Origin: Burkholderia sp. BCC1644
GTDB lineage: Bacteria > Pseudomonadota > Gammaproteobacteria > Burkholderiales > Burkholderiaceae
Assembly (NCBI RefSeq): GCF_902833225.1
Contig: NZ_CADFEI010000011.1
Location: forward strand, 124,001 to 188,000
Direction: 5' to 3'
Length of the DNA: 64,000 bases
Within the stretch, counting starts at the first letter, position 1; every line of letters starts with the position of its first letter. The notes beneath the pieces are model-generated. The model was given only the letters and a program-made list of their open reading frames with translations. It made no database searches and was not told the DNA's origin. The position numbers and the translations under genes are program-made. Of the stretch, positions 1 to 7,790 are shown piece by piece.

Positions 1-174
1 TCGCTCAGCTCGATGGCGAGACAGAAAACGCGCCGCGGAATCACGATGCCGCACGCCTTGGTTGGGACGTACAAGCATCGGGGAAACGGTATAAGTACCG
101 TTCGAGGCCACGGTGTAAGAGGGCCGGCGCCTTCGCACACTGGGCGAGGCGGGCATACGCGGTGGCACCCACGC

Positions 175-200
175 AAAAAACCAGCGTCTGGTAGCGCTGG
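175..200 (-). terminator. Rho-independent terminator of a minus-strand transcript
   Basis: Read on the minus strand, CCAGCG (200-195) and CGCTGG (186-181) pair around an 8-nt loop and are followed at once by six T residues (180-175). This is a standard intrinsic terminator. No minus-strand protein gene precedes it, so it most likely ends the small RNA starting near 314. Positions 1-174 hold nothing I can recognise. Confidence 0.7.
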
Positions 201-314
201 CTGGGACTACTACTCAAGCCGTCGGATACGCCGTGCAGGATTCGGCGGACGGTGACGCGCTGCGTCAAAGATCGGTGATTGGCGGCTCGAAGCCTTTTAC
301 CCTGCAGCCAATGT
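175..314 (-). ncRNA. Candidate small RNA, about 140 nt
   Basis: A strong sigma-70-like promoter at 321-348 and an intrinsic terminator at 175-200 delimit a transcript of about 140 nt with no convincing reading frame. The RNA can fold into three stems. The first pairs 307-312 with 278-283 and encloses a small hairpin. The second pairs 248-252 with 219-223 and continues with 243-246 against 230-233. The third is the terminator hairpin. It does not match 6S RNA, SRP RNA or tmRNA as I know them. A 75-codon frame overlaps it but has no Shine-Dalgarno sequence. The existence of a transcript is inference from signals; the function is unknown. Confidence 0.5.
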
Positions 315-320
315 GAGCGG

Positions 321-360
321 ATTCTAGCAGGGTTTTATAGATCGTCAACACTATAAAACC
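321..360 (-). promoter_or_regulatory. Sigma-70-type promoter overlapped by a perfect 10-bp palindrome
   Basis: On the minus strand TTGACG (348-343) and TAGAAT (326-321) are separated by 16 bp, a near-consensus promoter with an expected start near 314. A perfect inverted repeat, GGTTTTATAG at 331-340 and CTATAAAACC at 351-360 with a 10-bp centre, surrounds the -35 box. That geometry suits a dimeric repressor or activator site controlling the small RNA. It lies 200 bp upstream of ubiD on the other strand and could also influence that gene. Confidence 0.6.
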
Positions 361-562
361 ACGAAATCATAACAAAAAGTAATTTACGATCGCTCTTCAG
401 ATCGCAAATCCCGTGCCGTAGGGGGTTTGCGCGCGGTCGACTTTTTTCTCCGCCGGGCGGCCGTGCGGCGGCGCGGGTAAAATCGTCGGTCGATTCGGGG
501 CCGCAGCCGGCCGCTGTGCCCACCCATCGCTGCCTGCCATGCGGGTGGCCCGGACCTTCTTC

Positions 563-2119
563 ATGAAATACAAAGACTTACGAGATTTCATCCAGCGCCT
601 CGAGGCGCTCGGCGAACTGCGGCGCGTCACGCAACCCGTGTCGCCCGTGCTCGAAATGACCGAGCTGTGCGACCGCGTGCTGCGCGCCGGCGGCCCTGCG
701 CTGCTGTTCAACGCGCCGACCGGCCACGACTTCCCGGTGCTGGGCAACCTGTTCGGCACGCCGCGCCGCGTCGCGCTCGGGATGGGCGTCGATGCGGGCG
801 ACGACGCCGCGCTCGATTCGCTGCGCGATCTCGGGCGCCTGCTGTCGGCGCTGAAGGAGCCCGATCCGCCGAAGAGCCTGAAGGATGCCGGCAAGCTGCT
901 GTCGCTCGCGAAGGCCGTGTGGGACATGGCGCCGAAGTCGGTGTCGTCGCCGCCCTGCCAGGAGATCGTCTGGGAAGGCAACGACGTCGACCTGAACAGG
1001 CTGCCGATCCAGACCTGCTGGCCCGGCGACGCGGGGCCGCTCGTCACGTGGGGCCTGACGGTCACGCGCGGGCCGAACAAGTCGCGCCAGAATCTCGGCA
1101 TCTACCGCCAGCAGCTGATCGGCCGCAACAAGCTGATCATGCGCTGGCTCGCGCATCGCGGCGGCGCGCTCGACTTCCGCGAGTTCGCGCTGCAGAACCC
1201 CGGCAAGCCGTATCCGGTCGCGGTCGTACTCGGCGCGGATCCGGCCACGACGCTCGGCGCGGTGACGCCCGTGCCCGATTCGCTGTCCGAGTATCAGTTC
1301 GCCGGCCTGCTGCGCGGCAGCCGCACGGAGCTCGCGAAGTGCCTGACGCCCGGCGTCGACACGCTGCAGGTGCCCGCGCGCGCGGAGATCGTGCTCGAAG
1401 GCTTCATTTATCCGCAGGAAGGCGCCCCTGCCCCCGCGCCGGCCGGCGCACCGCCGCGCCCGTCCGGCAACGCGTCGGCCGCGTACGAGCACGCGCTCGA
1501 AGGTCCGTACGGCGACCACACCGGCTATTACAACGAGCAGGAGTGGTTCCCCGTGTTCACCGTCGAGCGCATCACGATGCGCCGCGACGCGATCTACCAC
1601 TCGACCTACACGGGCAAGCCGCCCGACGAACCCGCGGTGCTCGGTGTCGCGCTCAACGAGGTGTTCGTGCCGCTGCTGCAGAAGCAGTTCTCCGAGATCA
1701 CTGACTTCTATCTGCCGCCCGAAGGCTGCAGCTACCGGATGGCGATCGTCCAGATGAAGAAGAGCTACGCAGGCCACGCGAAGCGCGTGATGTTCGGCGT
1801 GTGGAGCTTCCTGCGGCAGTTCATGTATACGAAGTTCATCGTGGTCGTCGACGAGGACGTGAACATCCGCGACTGGAAGGAGGTGATCTGGGCGATCACG
1901 ACGCGCGTCGACCCCGTGCGCGACACGGTGATGGTCGACAGCACGCCGATCGACTATCTCGACTTCGCATCGCCGGTGGCCGGTCTCGGCTCGAAGATGG
2001 GGCTCGACGCGACCAACAAGTGGCCCGGCGAGACGAATCGCGAATGGGGCCGCCCGATCGAGATGGATGCGGCCGTGAAGGCGCGCGTCGACCGGCTCTG
2101 GCAGGAGATCGGCCTCTGA
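563..2119 (+). CDS. ubiD: 3-octaprenyl-4-hydroxybenzoate carboxy-lyase UbiD
   Basis: This is the prenylated-FMN-dependent decarboxylase of ubiquinone synthesis; it removes the carboxyl group of polyprenyl-4-hydroxybenzoate. The 518-residue product begins MKYKDLRDFI, the usual N-terminus of the family, so the start at 563 is preferred to an in-frame ATG at 539. The block GIYRQQLIGRNKLIMRW near residues 180-195 is typical of UbiD. An Ala/Pro-rich insertion (about residues 288-310) is probably a surface loop and accounts for much of the extra length compared with the roughly 497-residue E. coli enzyme. The product should be cytoplasmic. A LysE-type exporter follows after 58 bp and may be cotranscribed. 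Confidence 0.95.
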   Translation: MKYKDLRDFIQRLEALGELRRVTQPVSPVLEMTELCDRVLRAGGPALLFNAPTGHDFPVLGNLFGTPRRVALGMGVDAGDDAALDSLRDLGRLLSALKEPDPPKSLKDAGKLLSLAKAVWDMAPKSVSSPPCQEIVWEGNDVDLNRLPIQTCWPGDAGPLVTWGLTVTRGPNKSRQNLGIYRQQLIGRNKLIMRWLAHRGGALDFREFALQNPGKPYPVAVVLGADPATTLGAVTPVPDSLSEYQFAGLLRGSRTELAKCLTPGVDTLQVPARAEIVLEGFIYPQEGAPAPAPAGAPPRPSGNASAAYEHALEGPYGDHTGYYNEQEWFPVFTVERITMRRDAIYHSTYTGKPPDEPAVLGVALNEVFVPLLQKQFSEITDFYLPPEGCSYRMAIVQMKKSYAGHAKRVMFGVWSFLRQFMYTKFIVVVDEDVNIRDWKEVIWAITTRVDPVRDTVMVDSTPIDYLDFASPVAGLGSKMGLDATNKWPGETNREWGRPIEMDAAVKARVDRLWQEIGL

Positions 2120-2177
2120 AGTCATGCGGCCGGCGCGCGCCGGCCCGTGCATCGCAATCGCCACAAGAACGACGAAG

Positions 2178-2846
2178 ATGAGCTTTCCGCCCGCCTCCAT
2201 GCTGTCCGACGGTTTCTTCCTGTCGCTGTCGCTCTGTCTCGACATCGGCCTCGTGAACGTCGCGATGCTGTCGCTGACGCTGTCGCACGGCTTCCGGCCG
2301 GGCTTCTGGCTCGGTGTCGGCTCGTGCGTCGGCGATCTCGTCTACGCGGCGCTCGCGCTCGCGGGAATGGCCGTGCTGCTGCAGTTCGAGCCCGTGCGCT
2401 GGATCGTCTGGATCGGCGGCGGCGCGGTGCTGCTGTTTCTCACGTGGAAAATGGCGCGCGAAGCGCTGACGCCGGCCGGCACGGCCGACGACGATGCAGA
2501 CGACACCCCGCAGCCGCGGGCGAGTGCACGTCGCAGCTTCCTGCGCGGGATGCTGCTCGCGATGTCGTCGCCGAGCGCGATCCTGTGGTTCGCGGCGGTC
2601 GGCGGCGCGCTGATCGCGAAGGCCGGCGCGACGACGCCGGCCACCGCGTCGGTGTTCCTGTCGGGCTTCTTTCTCGGCGGCCTCGCCTGGACGCTCTTCA
2701 TGTGCACGCTCGCGAGCCAGGGCCGCAAGCGCGCGGGCGCCGGATTGATGCGTGCGTGCCATATCGCGTCGGCGCTGCTGTTCGCGTATTTCTCGTACAG
2801 TGTGATCGTCGGCGGCTACCGCGACCTGATCGCGCACGCGGTGTAA
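2178..2846 (+). CDS. LysE/RhtB-family amino acid exporter
   Basis: A 222-residue inner-membrane protein with the LysE/RhtB layout: about six hydrophobic segments, the first at residues 10-35, and a charged, Asp-rich loop around residues 105-120 before the last three helices. Such proteins export amino acids or their analogues by proton antiport; the substrate cannot be read from the sequence. The start at 2178 gives MSFPPASML just before the first helix; an upstream ATG at 2124 would add an Arg-rich stretch unlike the family. A bidirectional terminator follows at 2894-2933. Confidence 0.85.
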   Translation: MSFPPASMLSDGFFLSLSLCLDIGLVNVAMLSLTLSHGFRPGFWLGVGSCVGDLVYAALALAGMAVLLQFEPVRWIVWIGGGAVLLFLTWKMAREALTPAGTADDDADDTPQPRASARRSFLRGMLLAMSSPSAILWFAAVGGALIAKAGATTPATASVFLSGFFLGGLAWTLFMCTLASQGRKRAGAGLMRACHIASALLFAYFSYSVIVGGYRDLIAHAV

Positions 2847-2893
2847 GCGAAGCCGGCCCGCACGGGCCGCCCGTCAAGCGGCCGCCCCAAAGA

Positions 2894-2933
2894 AAAACGG
2901 CGCAACGCCCCTCGCGGGACGATGCGCCGTTTT
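2894..2933. terminator. Bidirectional intrinsic terminator
   Basis: AAAACGGCGC (2894-2903) is the exact reverse complement of GCGCCGTTTT (2924-2933), giving a 10-bp stem with a T run on either strand. It separates the ubiD-lysE pair from the convergent exported-protein gene at 2964. Confidence 0.8.
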
Positions 2934-2963
2934 GCCACGCGCGGTCAGACCGCGCGGGACGAA

Positions 2964-3269
2964 TCAGCGACGCCAGTAGCCGTGATGGCCCCAGCCGCCG
3001 TAACCATGGCGCCAGTACGGGCGACCGTAGTAGCCACCATAGCCACCGACGACCACGGCGGGCGGCGGTGCATAGTAGGCCGGCGCCGGTGCGTAGTAGA
3101 CGGGCGGAGGCGGCGGCGCGTAGTACACGGGCGGCGGCGGTGCATAGACGGGGTACGCGGGTGCGACCGGGATACCGATGCCGACCCCGATCGACACGTG
3201 AGCCTGCGCGGCGCTTGCGGCACCCAGGCCCAGCGCGGCGGCGGCGATGAACGGAATGAGCTTTTTCAC
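2964..3269 (-). CDS. Small exported Pro/Tyr-rich protein
   Basis: A 101-residue protein starting with GTG at 3269, preceded by AGGAG at good spacing. It opens with KK, a hydrophobic stretch and AQA, a clear Sec signal peptide cut near residue 22. The mature part is low complexity: repeats of PPPPVYYAP and PAPAYYAPP, then a Gly/Tyr/His/Arg-rich tail ending GHHGYWRR. Proteins of this composition are common and mostly uncharacterised in Burkholderiales; a periplasmic or surface location is likely and the function is unknown. No conserved enzymatic domain is visible. It has its own upstream region and converges on the lysE gene. Confidence 0.8.
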   Translation of the reverse strand: MKKLIPFIAAAALGLGAASAAQAHVSIGVGIGIPVAPAYPVYAPPPPVYYAPPPPPVYYAPAPAYYAPPPAVVVGGYGGYYGRPYWRHGYGGWGHHGYWRR

Positions 3270-3784
3270 TTCGATTCTCCTGCTGGAGCGGTATTTTGTG
3301 CGCTCCTGTCGGCAACGGCGGGCATGCACGTCGCATGGAAGCAATGTAGCGAAAACCCGCCCCTCACGTATCGTGCATTTGTTGCAAATTGCAATTGCAC
3401 GCGGCTTGAGGTGCGCTGCGGTGTGGCGTCCGGAGCGGGCGGCGACCCTTGCAGATCGCGCGATTCCGTCCGACGACTCAGGTCGCGACACACTGGCCGG
3501 TCAGTCTTACCGGATACGGCGCGCGCAGCAGCCACGCGCACGTAATGAACGATTACAAATTTGAGACAAGATGCCGACATTTCAAGCGGGACGTGCGCAC
3601 GATGTGTTTCGGGGTCGGATTCCACGATCATGATTCGGCCGTCGCACCGGGCACCGATACGCGAGAGGATCGGGGCGCGTGTCGGTAACGACTACCCGCA
3701 GCGTCGCGACGACTGCCCTTCCGCGACGCCACCGACATTCCTGCGATACTGGCGGTTGCTTCGCTTTTGCTTACGCTCGCTGCC
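3270..3784. other. Long intergenic region with a TTGCAA-rich patch
   Basis: These 515 bases separate two divergent genes. No convincing gene is visible. The only notable element is TTGCAAATTGCAATTGCA at 3382-3399, made of overlapping TTGCAA palindromes. It lies about 115 bp upstream of the exported-protein start and could be a regulator site. The AT-richer patch near 3540-3570 may contain a promoter for the rightward gene. Confidence 0.35.
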
Positions 3785-4714
3785 ATGCCCCTTCCCGACA
3801 CACCCCGCCTCGGCTTCATCGGTGCCGGCCGCCTCGCGCGCTGCGTCGCGCAGCGCTTCGCGCAGGCCGGCTTCCCGGTCGTCGCGATCGCGAGCCGCAC
3901 GCCCGCATCGGCTGCCGACCTCGCCGCACGCATCGGCGGGTGCCACGCAGTCGACACGCCGCAGCAGGTTGCCGATGCCGCCGACCTGATCTTCGTGACC
4001 GTGCCCGACGACCATCTCGCGCCGACGGCGGCCGCCCTCCGCTTCGACGCGTCGCGCGCCGCGAGCCAGGCAGTCGTCCACTGCAGCGGCGCGTCGGCGG
4101 TTGCGCTGCTCGATCCGGCCAGGCAGCAGGGCGTGGCCACCGGCGGCTTCCATCCGCTCTACCTGTTCGGCGGCACCGATGCCGACCTCGCGCGCATCGA
4201 CGGCTGCTCGGTCACGATCGAAGCAGCCGGCCCGCTGCACGCGACGCTGCTGCGACTTGCTGCCGCACTCGGCTGCCATCCGCTGTCGATTCCGGCCGGC
4301 GGCCGGATGCTGTACCACGCGGCCGCGCACTACGCGGCGAGCTTCGCGCTGTGCGGGCTGTCGGAAGCGGTCGAGCTGTGGCGCGGCCTCGGTTTCGACG
4401 AGGACGCCGCGCTGCGCGCGCTGCTGCCGATGCTCGCCGGCACGATCGAGACTGCGCGGGACAAGGGGCTCGCGAACGCGCTGTCCGGCCCGGTGTCGCG
4501 CGGCGATACGGGTATCGTCGAACGCCAGTTGGCACTGCTTGAAACGCTCGGCGGCGATCACGCGACGCTGTATGCGCTGCTGACGCGCCGCGCGGTCGCG
4601 CTTGCGGCGAAGCGCGCCGCACCGCCGGCGTCGCTGCCGGCGCTTGCCGACGCGGTCGAAACGTCGCTCGCGCGCACGGCCGCGCACCCCTCCCCGTCGC
4701 AAGACGAGGCGTGA
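3785..4714 (+). CDS. Rossmann-fold DUF2520 protein (NADP reductase-like)
   Basis: A 309-residue protein with an N-terminal NAD(P)-binding fold (GFIGAGRLARCVAQRF, about residues 8-23; SRTPAS for the ribose end) and the DUF2520 helical domain in the C-terminal half, including HPLYLF and YHAAAHYAASF. The arrangement resembles ProC-type pyrroline-5-carboxylate reductases and 6-phosphogluconate-dehydrogenase-like proteins, but the family's substrate is not established as far as I know. The ATG at 3785 is preferred to 3767 because it places the glycine-rich loop near the N-terminus. yggT follows 75 bp downstream. Confidence 0.85.
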   Translation: MPLPDTPRLGFIGAGRLARCVAQRFAQAGFPVVAIASRTPASAADLAARIGGCHAVDTPQQVADAADLIFVTVPDDHLAPTAAALRFDASRAASQAVVHCSGASAVALLDPARQQGVATGGFHPLYLFGGTDADLARIDGCSVTIEAAGPLHATLLRLAAALGCHPLSIPAGGRMLYHAAAHYAASFALCGLSEAVELWRGLGFDEDAALRALLPMLAGTIETARDKGLANALSGPVSRGDTGIVERQLALLETLGGDHATLYALLTRRAVALAAKRAAPPASLPALADAVETSLARTAAHPSPSQDEA

Positions 4715-4789
4715 TAATGTGTCGGCCGATGCGCCGCCAACCGGCGTTGGCGGCCGCGCGCTACTGACTGTATAAAAAGGATGCCAACG

Positions 4790-5353
4790 ATGTTCGGCGA
4801 GATCGCCCGTTTTCTGCTCAATACCGTCTTCACGCTGTTCGGCGCCGCGCTGATCCTGCGCATCTGGATGCAGGCCGTCCGCGTGCCGCCGTACAACCCC
4901 GTCACGCAGGCCGTGCTGCAGGCGACCAACTGGCTCGTGCTGCCGCTGCGCCGCGTCATCGCCGGCGTGCGCGGGATCGACTGGGCCAGCGTCGTCGCAG
5001 CCCTCCTCACCGCGCTCGTCTACGTCGTGCTGATGGTCGTGATGGCCGGCTTCGATCCGGCCGCGGTGATCGCGACGCTCGTCGTGGTCGCGCTGCTCAC
5101 CGTCGTGAAGTGGGCGCTCAATCTCGTGATCTGGATGACGATCCTGATGGCGCTGCTGTCGTGGCTCAACCCGCGCTCGCCGGCGATGCCGATCCTCTTC
5201 CAGCTCACCGCACCGTTCCTGAACCCGCTGCGCCGCATCATCCCGAACCTCGGCGGCATCGACCTGTCGCCGATCCTGCTGTTCGTGATCGTGCAGGTGC
5301 TGCTGATGATCGTCACGCGTGCGGCCGTCTCGCTGACGATGTTCGGCATCTGA
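4790..5353 (+). CDS. yggT: YggT-family membrane protein
   Basis: A 187-residue inner-membrane protein with two YGGT repeats, each with two hydrophobic segments and a conserved patch such as NPVTQ and NPLRRIIPNLGGID. A good AAGGA Shine-Dalgarno sequence supports the start at 4790 over the ATG nine bases upstream. In other bacteria the family is linked to osmotic tolerance, division or the pyrroline-5-carboxylate reductase neighbourhood. The preceding gene encodes a ProC-like fold, which fits the common yggT-proC linkage, though this neighbour is DUF2520 rather than ProC. Confidence 0.9.
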   Translation: MFGEIARFLLNTVFTLFGAALILRIWMQAVRVPPYNPVTQAVLQATNWLVLPLRRVIAGVRGIDWASVVAALLTALVYVVLMVVMAGFDPAAVIATLVVVALLTVVKWALNLVIWMTILMALLSWLNPRSPAMPILFQLTAPFLNPLRRIIPNLGGIDLSPILLFVIVQVLLMIVTRAAVSLTMFGI

Positions 5354-5367
5354 TCCAGCGCACCGTC

Positions 5368-5718
5368 CTACGCCGCCGGCCCCTGCGCCGGCGGTGCGCC
5401 GAGCGTGTCGATCACGCCGAAGTGCGCCGGCATCATCGCGTAACACACGCGCACCTTCTCATGTGACAGCCGCTCGAGCAGCCGCTGCGCCTCGTCCTCG
5501 GTGACGATGAATTCGACCTCGATCGCGAGCGATCCCTGCAGTTCGAAAAAGCGGTCCTCGTGCAGCACGCGATGCTGGCCGAAGCCGGCCATCGCGCGAA
5601 ATGCGGACCCGCCCGCGACGCCCATCCGGCTCGCCTCCTCCAGCAGCCATTCCCACAGCGGCTTCCAGTGCAGCCGGTGCTGCTCGTGCACATAGAAGCG
5701 CAAGAAGACCCTGTCCAT
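5368..5718 (-). CDS. DUF190 domain protein
   Basis: A 116-residue protein of the DUF190 family, a small ferredoxin-like alpha/beta fold related to PII proteins. It starts MDRVFLRFYVHEQ, with RAMAGFGQHRVLHEDRFFEL in the middle, the family hallmark. DUF190 genes are frequently adjacent to crcB fluoride channels; here crcB lies 23 bp upstream on the same strand, so the two probably form one operon. A sensory or accessory role in fluoride export is inferred from that linkage only. Confidence 0.85.
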   Translation of the reverse strand: MDRVFLRFYVHEQHRLHWKPLWEWLLEEASRMGVAGGSAFRAMAGFGQHRVLHEDRFFELQGSLAIEVEFIVTEDEAQRLLERLSHEKVRVCYAMMPAHFGVIDTLGAPPAQGPAA

Positions 5719-5741
5719 CGCACCCTCCGATGGCGGCACGC

Positions 5742-6134
5742 TCAGGCCGCCACGAGCCACGCACGCGCGGTCCACATGCCGAGCGCCGTGAGCGCGAACG
5801 ATCCAGTCAAGTGTAGGGCAGCCACCGCAAACGCCCATCCGAATTCGCCCTCGAGCGCATGCGTCATCACTTCGACCGAATAGGTCGAGAACGTCGTGAG
5901 CCCGCCGAGGAAGCCCGTGATCACGAACAGCCGCCACTCGGGCGGCAGCCCGACGCGCGCCGTGAACACGACGGCGGCCACGCCGATCACGTAGCCACCG
6001 ATCAGGTTCGACGCGAGCGTGCCGAGCGGCACGGCCGGAAAGAATTCGTTGAGCGCAAGGCTCAGGAACCAGCGCAGCAACGCGCCGAGCCCGGCGCCGA
6101 CGAAGATCGCGACCATCGAATAGAACAAGGGCAC
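5742..6134 (-). CDS. crcB: Fluoride channel CrcB/Fluc
   Basis: A 130-residue integral membrane protein with four hydrophobic segments and the Fluc signatures GAGLGALLRW near the N-terminus, GTLASNLIGGYVIG around residues 38-51, and GFLGGLTTFSTYS around residues 75-87. Two copies form a double-barrelled channel that lets fluoride leave the cytoplasm. I searched the region upstream of the start for the conserved fluoride riboswitch core and did not recognise it. Confidence 0.95.
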   Translation of the reverse strand: MPLFYSMVAIFVGAGLGALLRWFLSLALNEFFPAVPLGTLASNLIGGYVIGVAAVVFTARVGLPPEWRLFVITGFLGGLTTFSTYSVEVMTHALEGEFGWAFAVAALHLTGSFALTALGMWTARAWLVAA

Positions 6135-6541
6135 TCCTCACTGACGACGCCGTGCGGCGGACACGGCCTACGCTGAACTGTATGCGGAATCGCGCGACGG
6201 CGGCAATGCCGGCGGGCCGGGGAGACAGGCGCCGGGTCGTGTCGCGACTGCGCAATGCCGCTCATTGTTTTCGCGAGTGCGATTGAATAAATATTTCCAG
6301 GCGATTACATCTGACATTACAAATTCGTTTTGAATCAGCCGATTATTTATCAGATTTTAAAAAGCAAAACGCGATTCAATCCATCCGCACGCCAATTCCT
6401 CAAACCCCTGTTTGTACGGGGATTCCACGTACTTACCCTTATCAGACATTCCCGTATCCGGCCGATATTCAATTCAATTGACGTCGTCGATTTCGTAAAA
6501 TTGTTTCGCCACTCCACTCCATCGACATGGAGACTCGAAAA
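6135..6541. other. AT-rich intergenic region upstream of a secreted peptidase
   Basis: From about 6255 to 6520 the sequence drops well below the surrounding GC content, with runs such as AATAAATATTT and TTATTTATC. No gene is visible; a 71-codon frame here has atypical composition and no family features. The patch probably contains the promoter of the peptidase gene at 6542 and resembles regions bound by H-NS-like silencers. That role is inference. Confidence 0.45.
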
Positions 6542-7753
6542 ATGAACAATATCCGCCCGTCATCCATGTTGATTCCGGCGCTGTGCGCGTCGCTGCTCGC
6601 ATCGAGTGTCGCGCTCGCCGACGGCAACGGGCCGCCGTCCTACGTCGAAGGCAACCGCGCGCCGAAAGGATTCGCCCGTCCGCCGTTCCACACGAAGCAG
6701 CGCGCGAACACGGCCACGATCGCCGGCCTCACGCCCGCGCTCACGCGCCACGCGTACGGGTTCGACTCGATCGCCAACCAGGGCGACGGGATGACCGTCG
6801 CGATCGTCGACGCGTACGACGACCCGAAGATCGAGTCCGACCTCGGCACGTTCAGCAACGCGTTCTCGCTGCCGGCCTGCACGTCGTCGAACGGCTGTTT
6901 CACCAAGGTGTACGCACACGGCGCACGGCCGAAGACCGATTCGGGCTGGTCGCTCGAGATATCGCTCGACGTCGAATGGGTGCACGCGATCGCGCCGAAG
7001 GCGAAGATCGTGCTGGTCGAGGCGGCATCGGCCAGCTTCAGCGACCTGCTCGCCGCGGTCGACGTCGCGGTCAAGCGCGGCGCATCGGTCGTGTCGATGA
7101 GTTTCGGCGGCAACGAATTCAGCACCGAGACCGGCTTCGACAGCCACTTCAACGTCGCGGGCGTCACGTTCGTCGCGTCGTCCGGCGACAGCGGCGCCGG
7201 GACCGAATACCCGGCCGCGTCGCCTTACGTGGTATCGGTCGGCGGCACGACGCTGTCGTCCGACTCGGCCGGCAACTACGTCGGCGAAGCCGCGTGGAGC
7301 GGCAGCGGCGGCGGCGTGAGCACGACCGAGGCCGAGCCGGCCGGCCAGACGGCATGGCCGATTCCGGTGGCCGGCAAGCGCGGCGTGCCCGACGTCAGCT
7401 ACGACGCGAATCCGTCCAGCGGTTTCGCGGTGTACGACTCGGTCACCTATCAGGGGCAGACGGGCTGGTTCCAGGTCGGCGGCACGAGCGCGGGCGCGCC
7501 GCAATGGTCGGCGCTCGTCGCGATCGCGAATTCGCTGCGCACGGCCGCCGGCAAGAAATCGTTGAGCGGCACCTACGACGCGCTCTATACGGTCGGGAAA
7601 ACCGGATACGGCAGCGACTTTCACGACGTGACGACCGGGTCCAACGGCAGTTGCGGCAGCATCTGCAACGCAGCAGGCGGCTACGACTATGTGACCGGCC
7701 TCGGTTCACCCGTCGCGCCGGCGCTCGTGCAGGCGCTCGTCGCCCGGCCGTAA
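6542..7753 (+). CDS. Secreted S53-family (sedolisin-type) serine-carboxyl peptidase
   Basis: A 403-residue preprotein with a Sec signal peptide ending around ALA at residue 26. The S53 catalytic residues are visible: Glu139 and Asp143 in LEISLD, the oxyanion Asp216 in SSGDSG, and Ser316 in GGTSAGAP. A C-terminal block, FHDVTTG followed by YDYVTGLGSP, is the family calcium site. Unlike typical sedolisins there is no long pro-kumamolisin domain: only about 45 residues lie between the signal peptide and the catalytic domain. GGAG nine bases upstream fixes the start at 6542. The enzyme is probably secreted, acts at acidic pH, and may belong to the propeptide-poor branch of the family. Confidence 0.9.
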   Translation: MNNIRPSSMLIPALCASLLASSVALADGNGPPSYVEGNRAPKGFARPPFHTKQRANTATIAGLTPALTRHAYGFDSIANQGDGMTVAIVDAYDDPKIESDLGTFSNAFSLPACTSSNGCFTKVYAHGARPKTDSGWSLEISLDVEWVHAIAPKAKIVLVEAASASFSDLLAAVDVAVKRGASVVSMSFGGNEFSTETGFDSHFNVAGVTFVASSGDSGAGTEYPAASPYVVSVGGTTLSSDSAGNYVGEAAWSGSGGGVSTTEAEPAGQTAWPIPVAGKRGVPDVSYDANPSSGFAVYDSVTYQGQTGWFQVGGTSAGAPQWSALVAIANSLRTAAGKKSLSGTYDALYTVGKTGYGSDFHDVTTGSNGSCGSICNAAGGYDYVTGLGSPVAPALVQALVARP

Positions 7754-7790
7754 CGGCGCGGTCGGCGCCGGTCGGCCCGTGGCGCGGTAC

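Noticed and set aside
175..314. 6S RNA identity for the first small RNA
   Set aside because: Too short, ends in an intrinsic terminator, and no long bubble-containing duplex with conserved flanks is seen.
578..2245. 555-codon open frame opposite ubiD
   Set aside because: A GC-rich antisense shadow. Its Arg/Ala/His/Asp-rich translation has no family features, while the plus strand encodes a complete UbiD.
6135..6260. Fluoride riboswitch upstream of crcB
   Set aside because: The conserved pseudoknot core sequence could not be found before the start codon.
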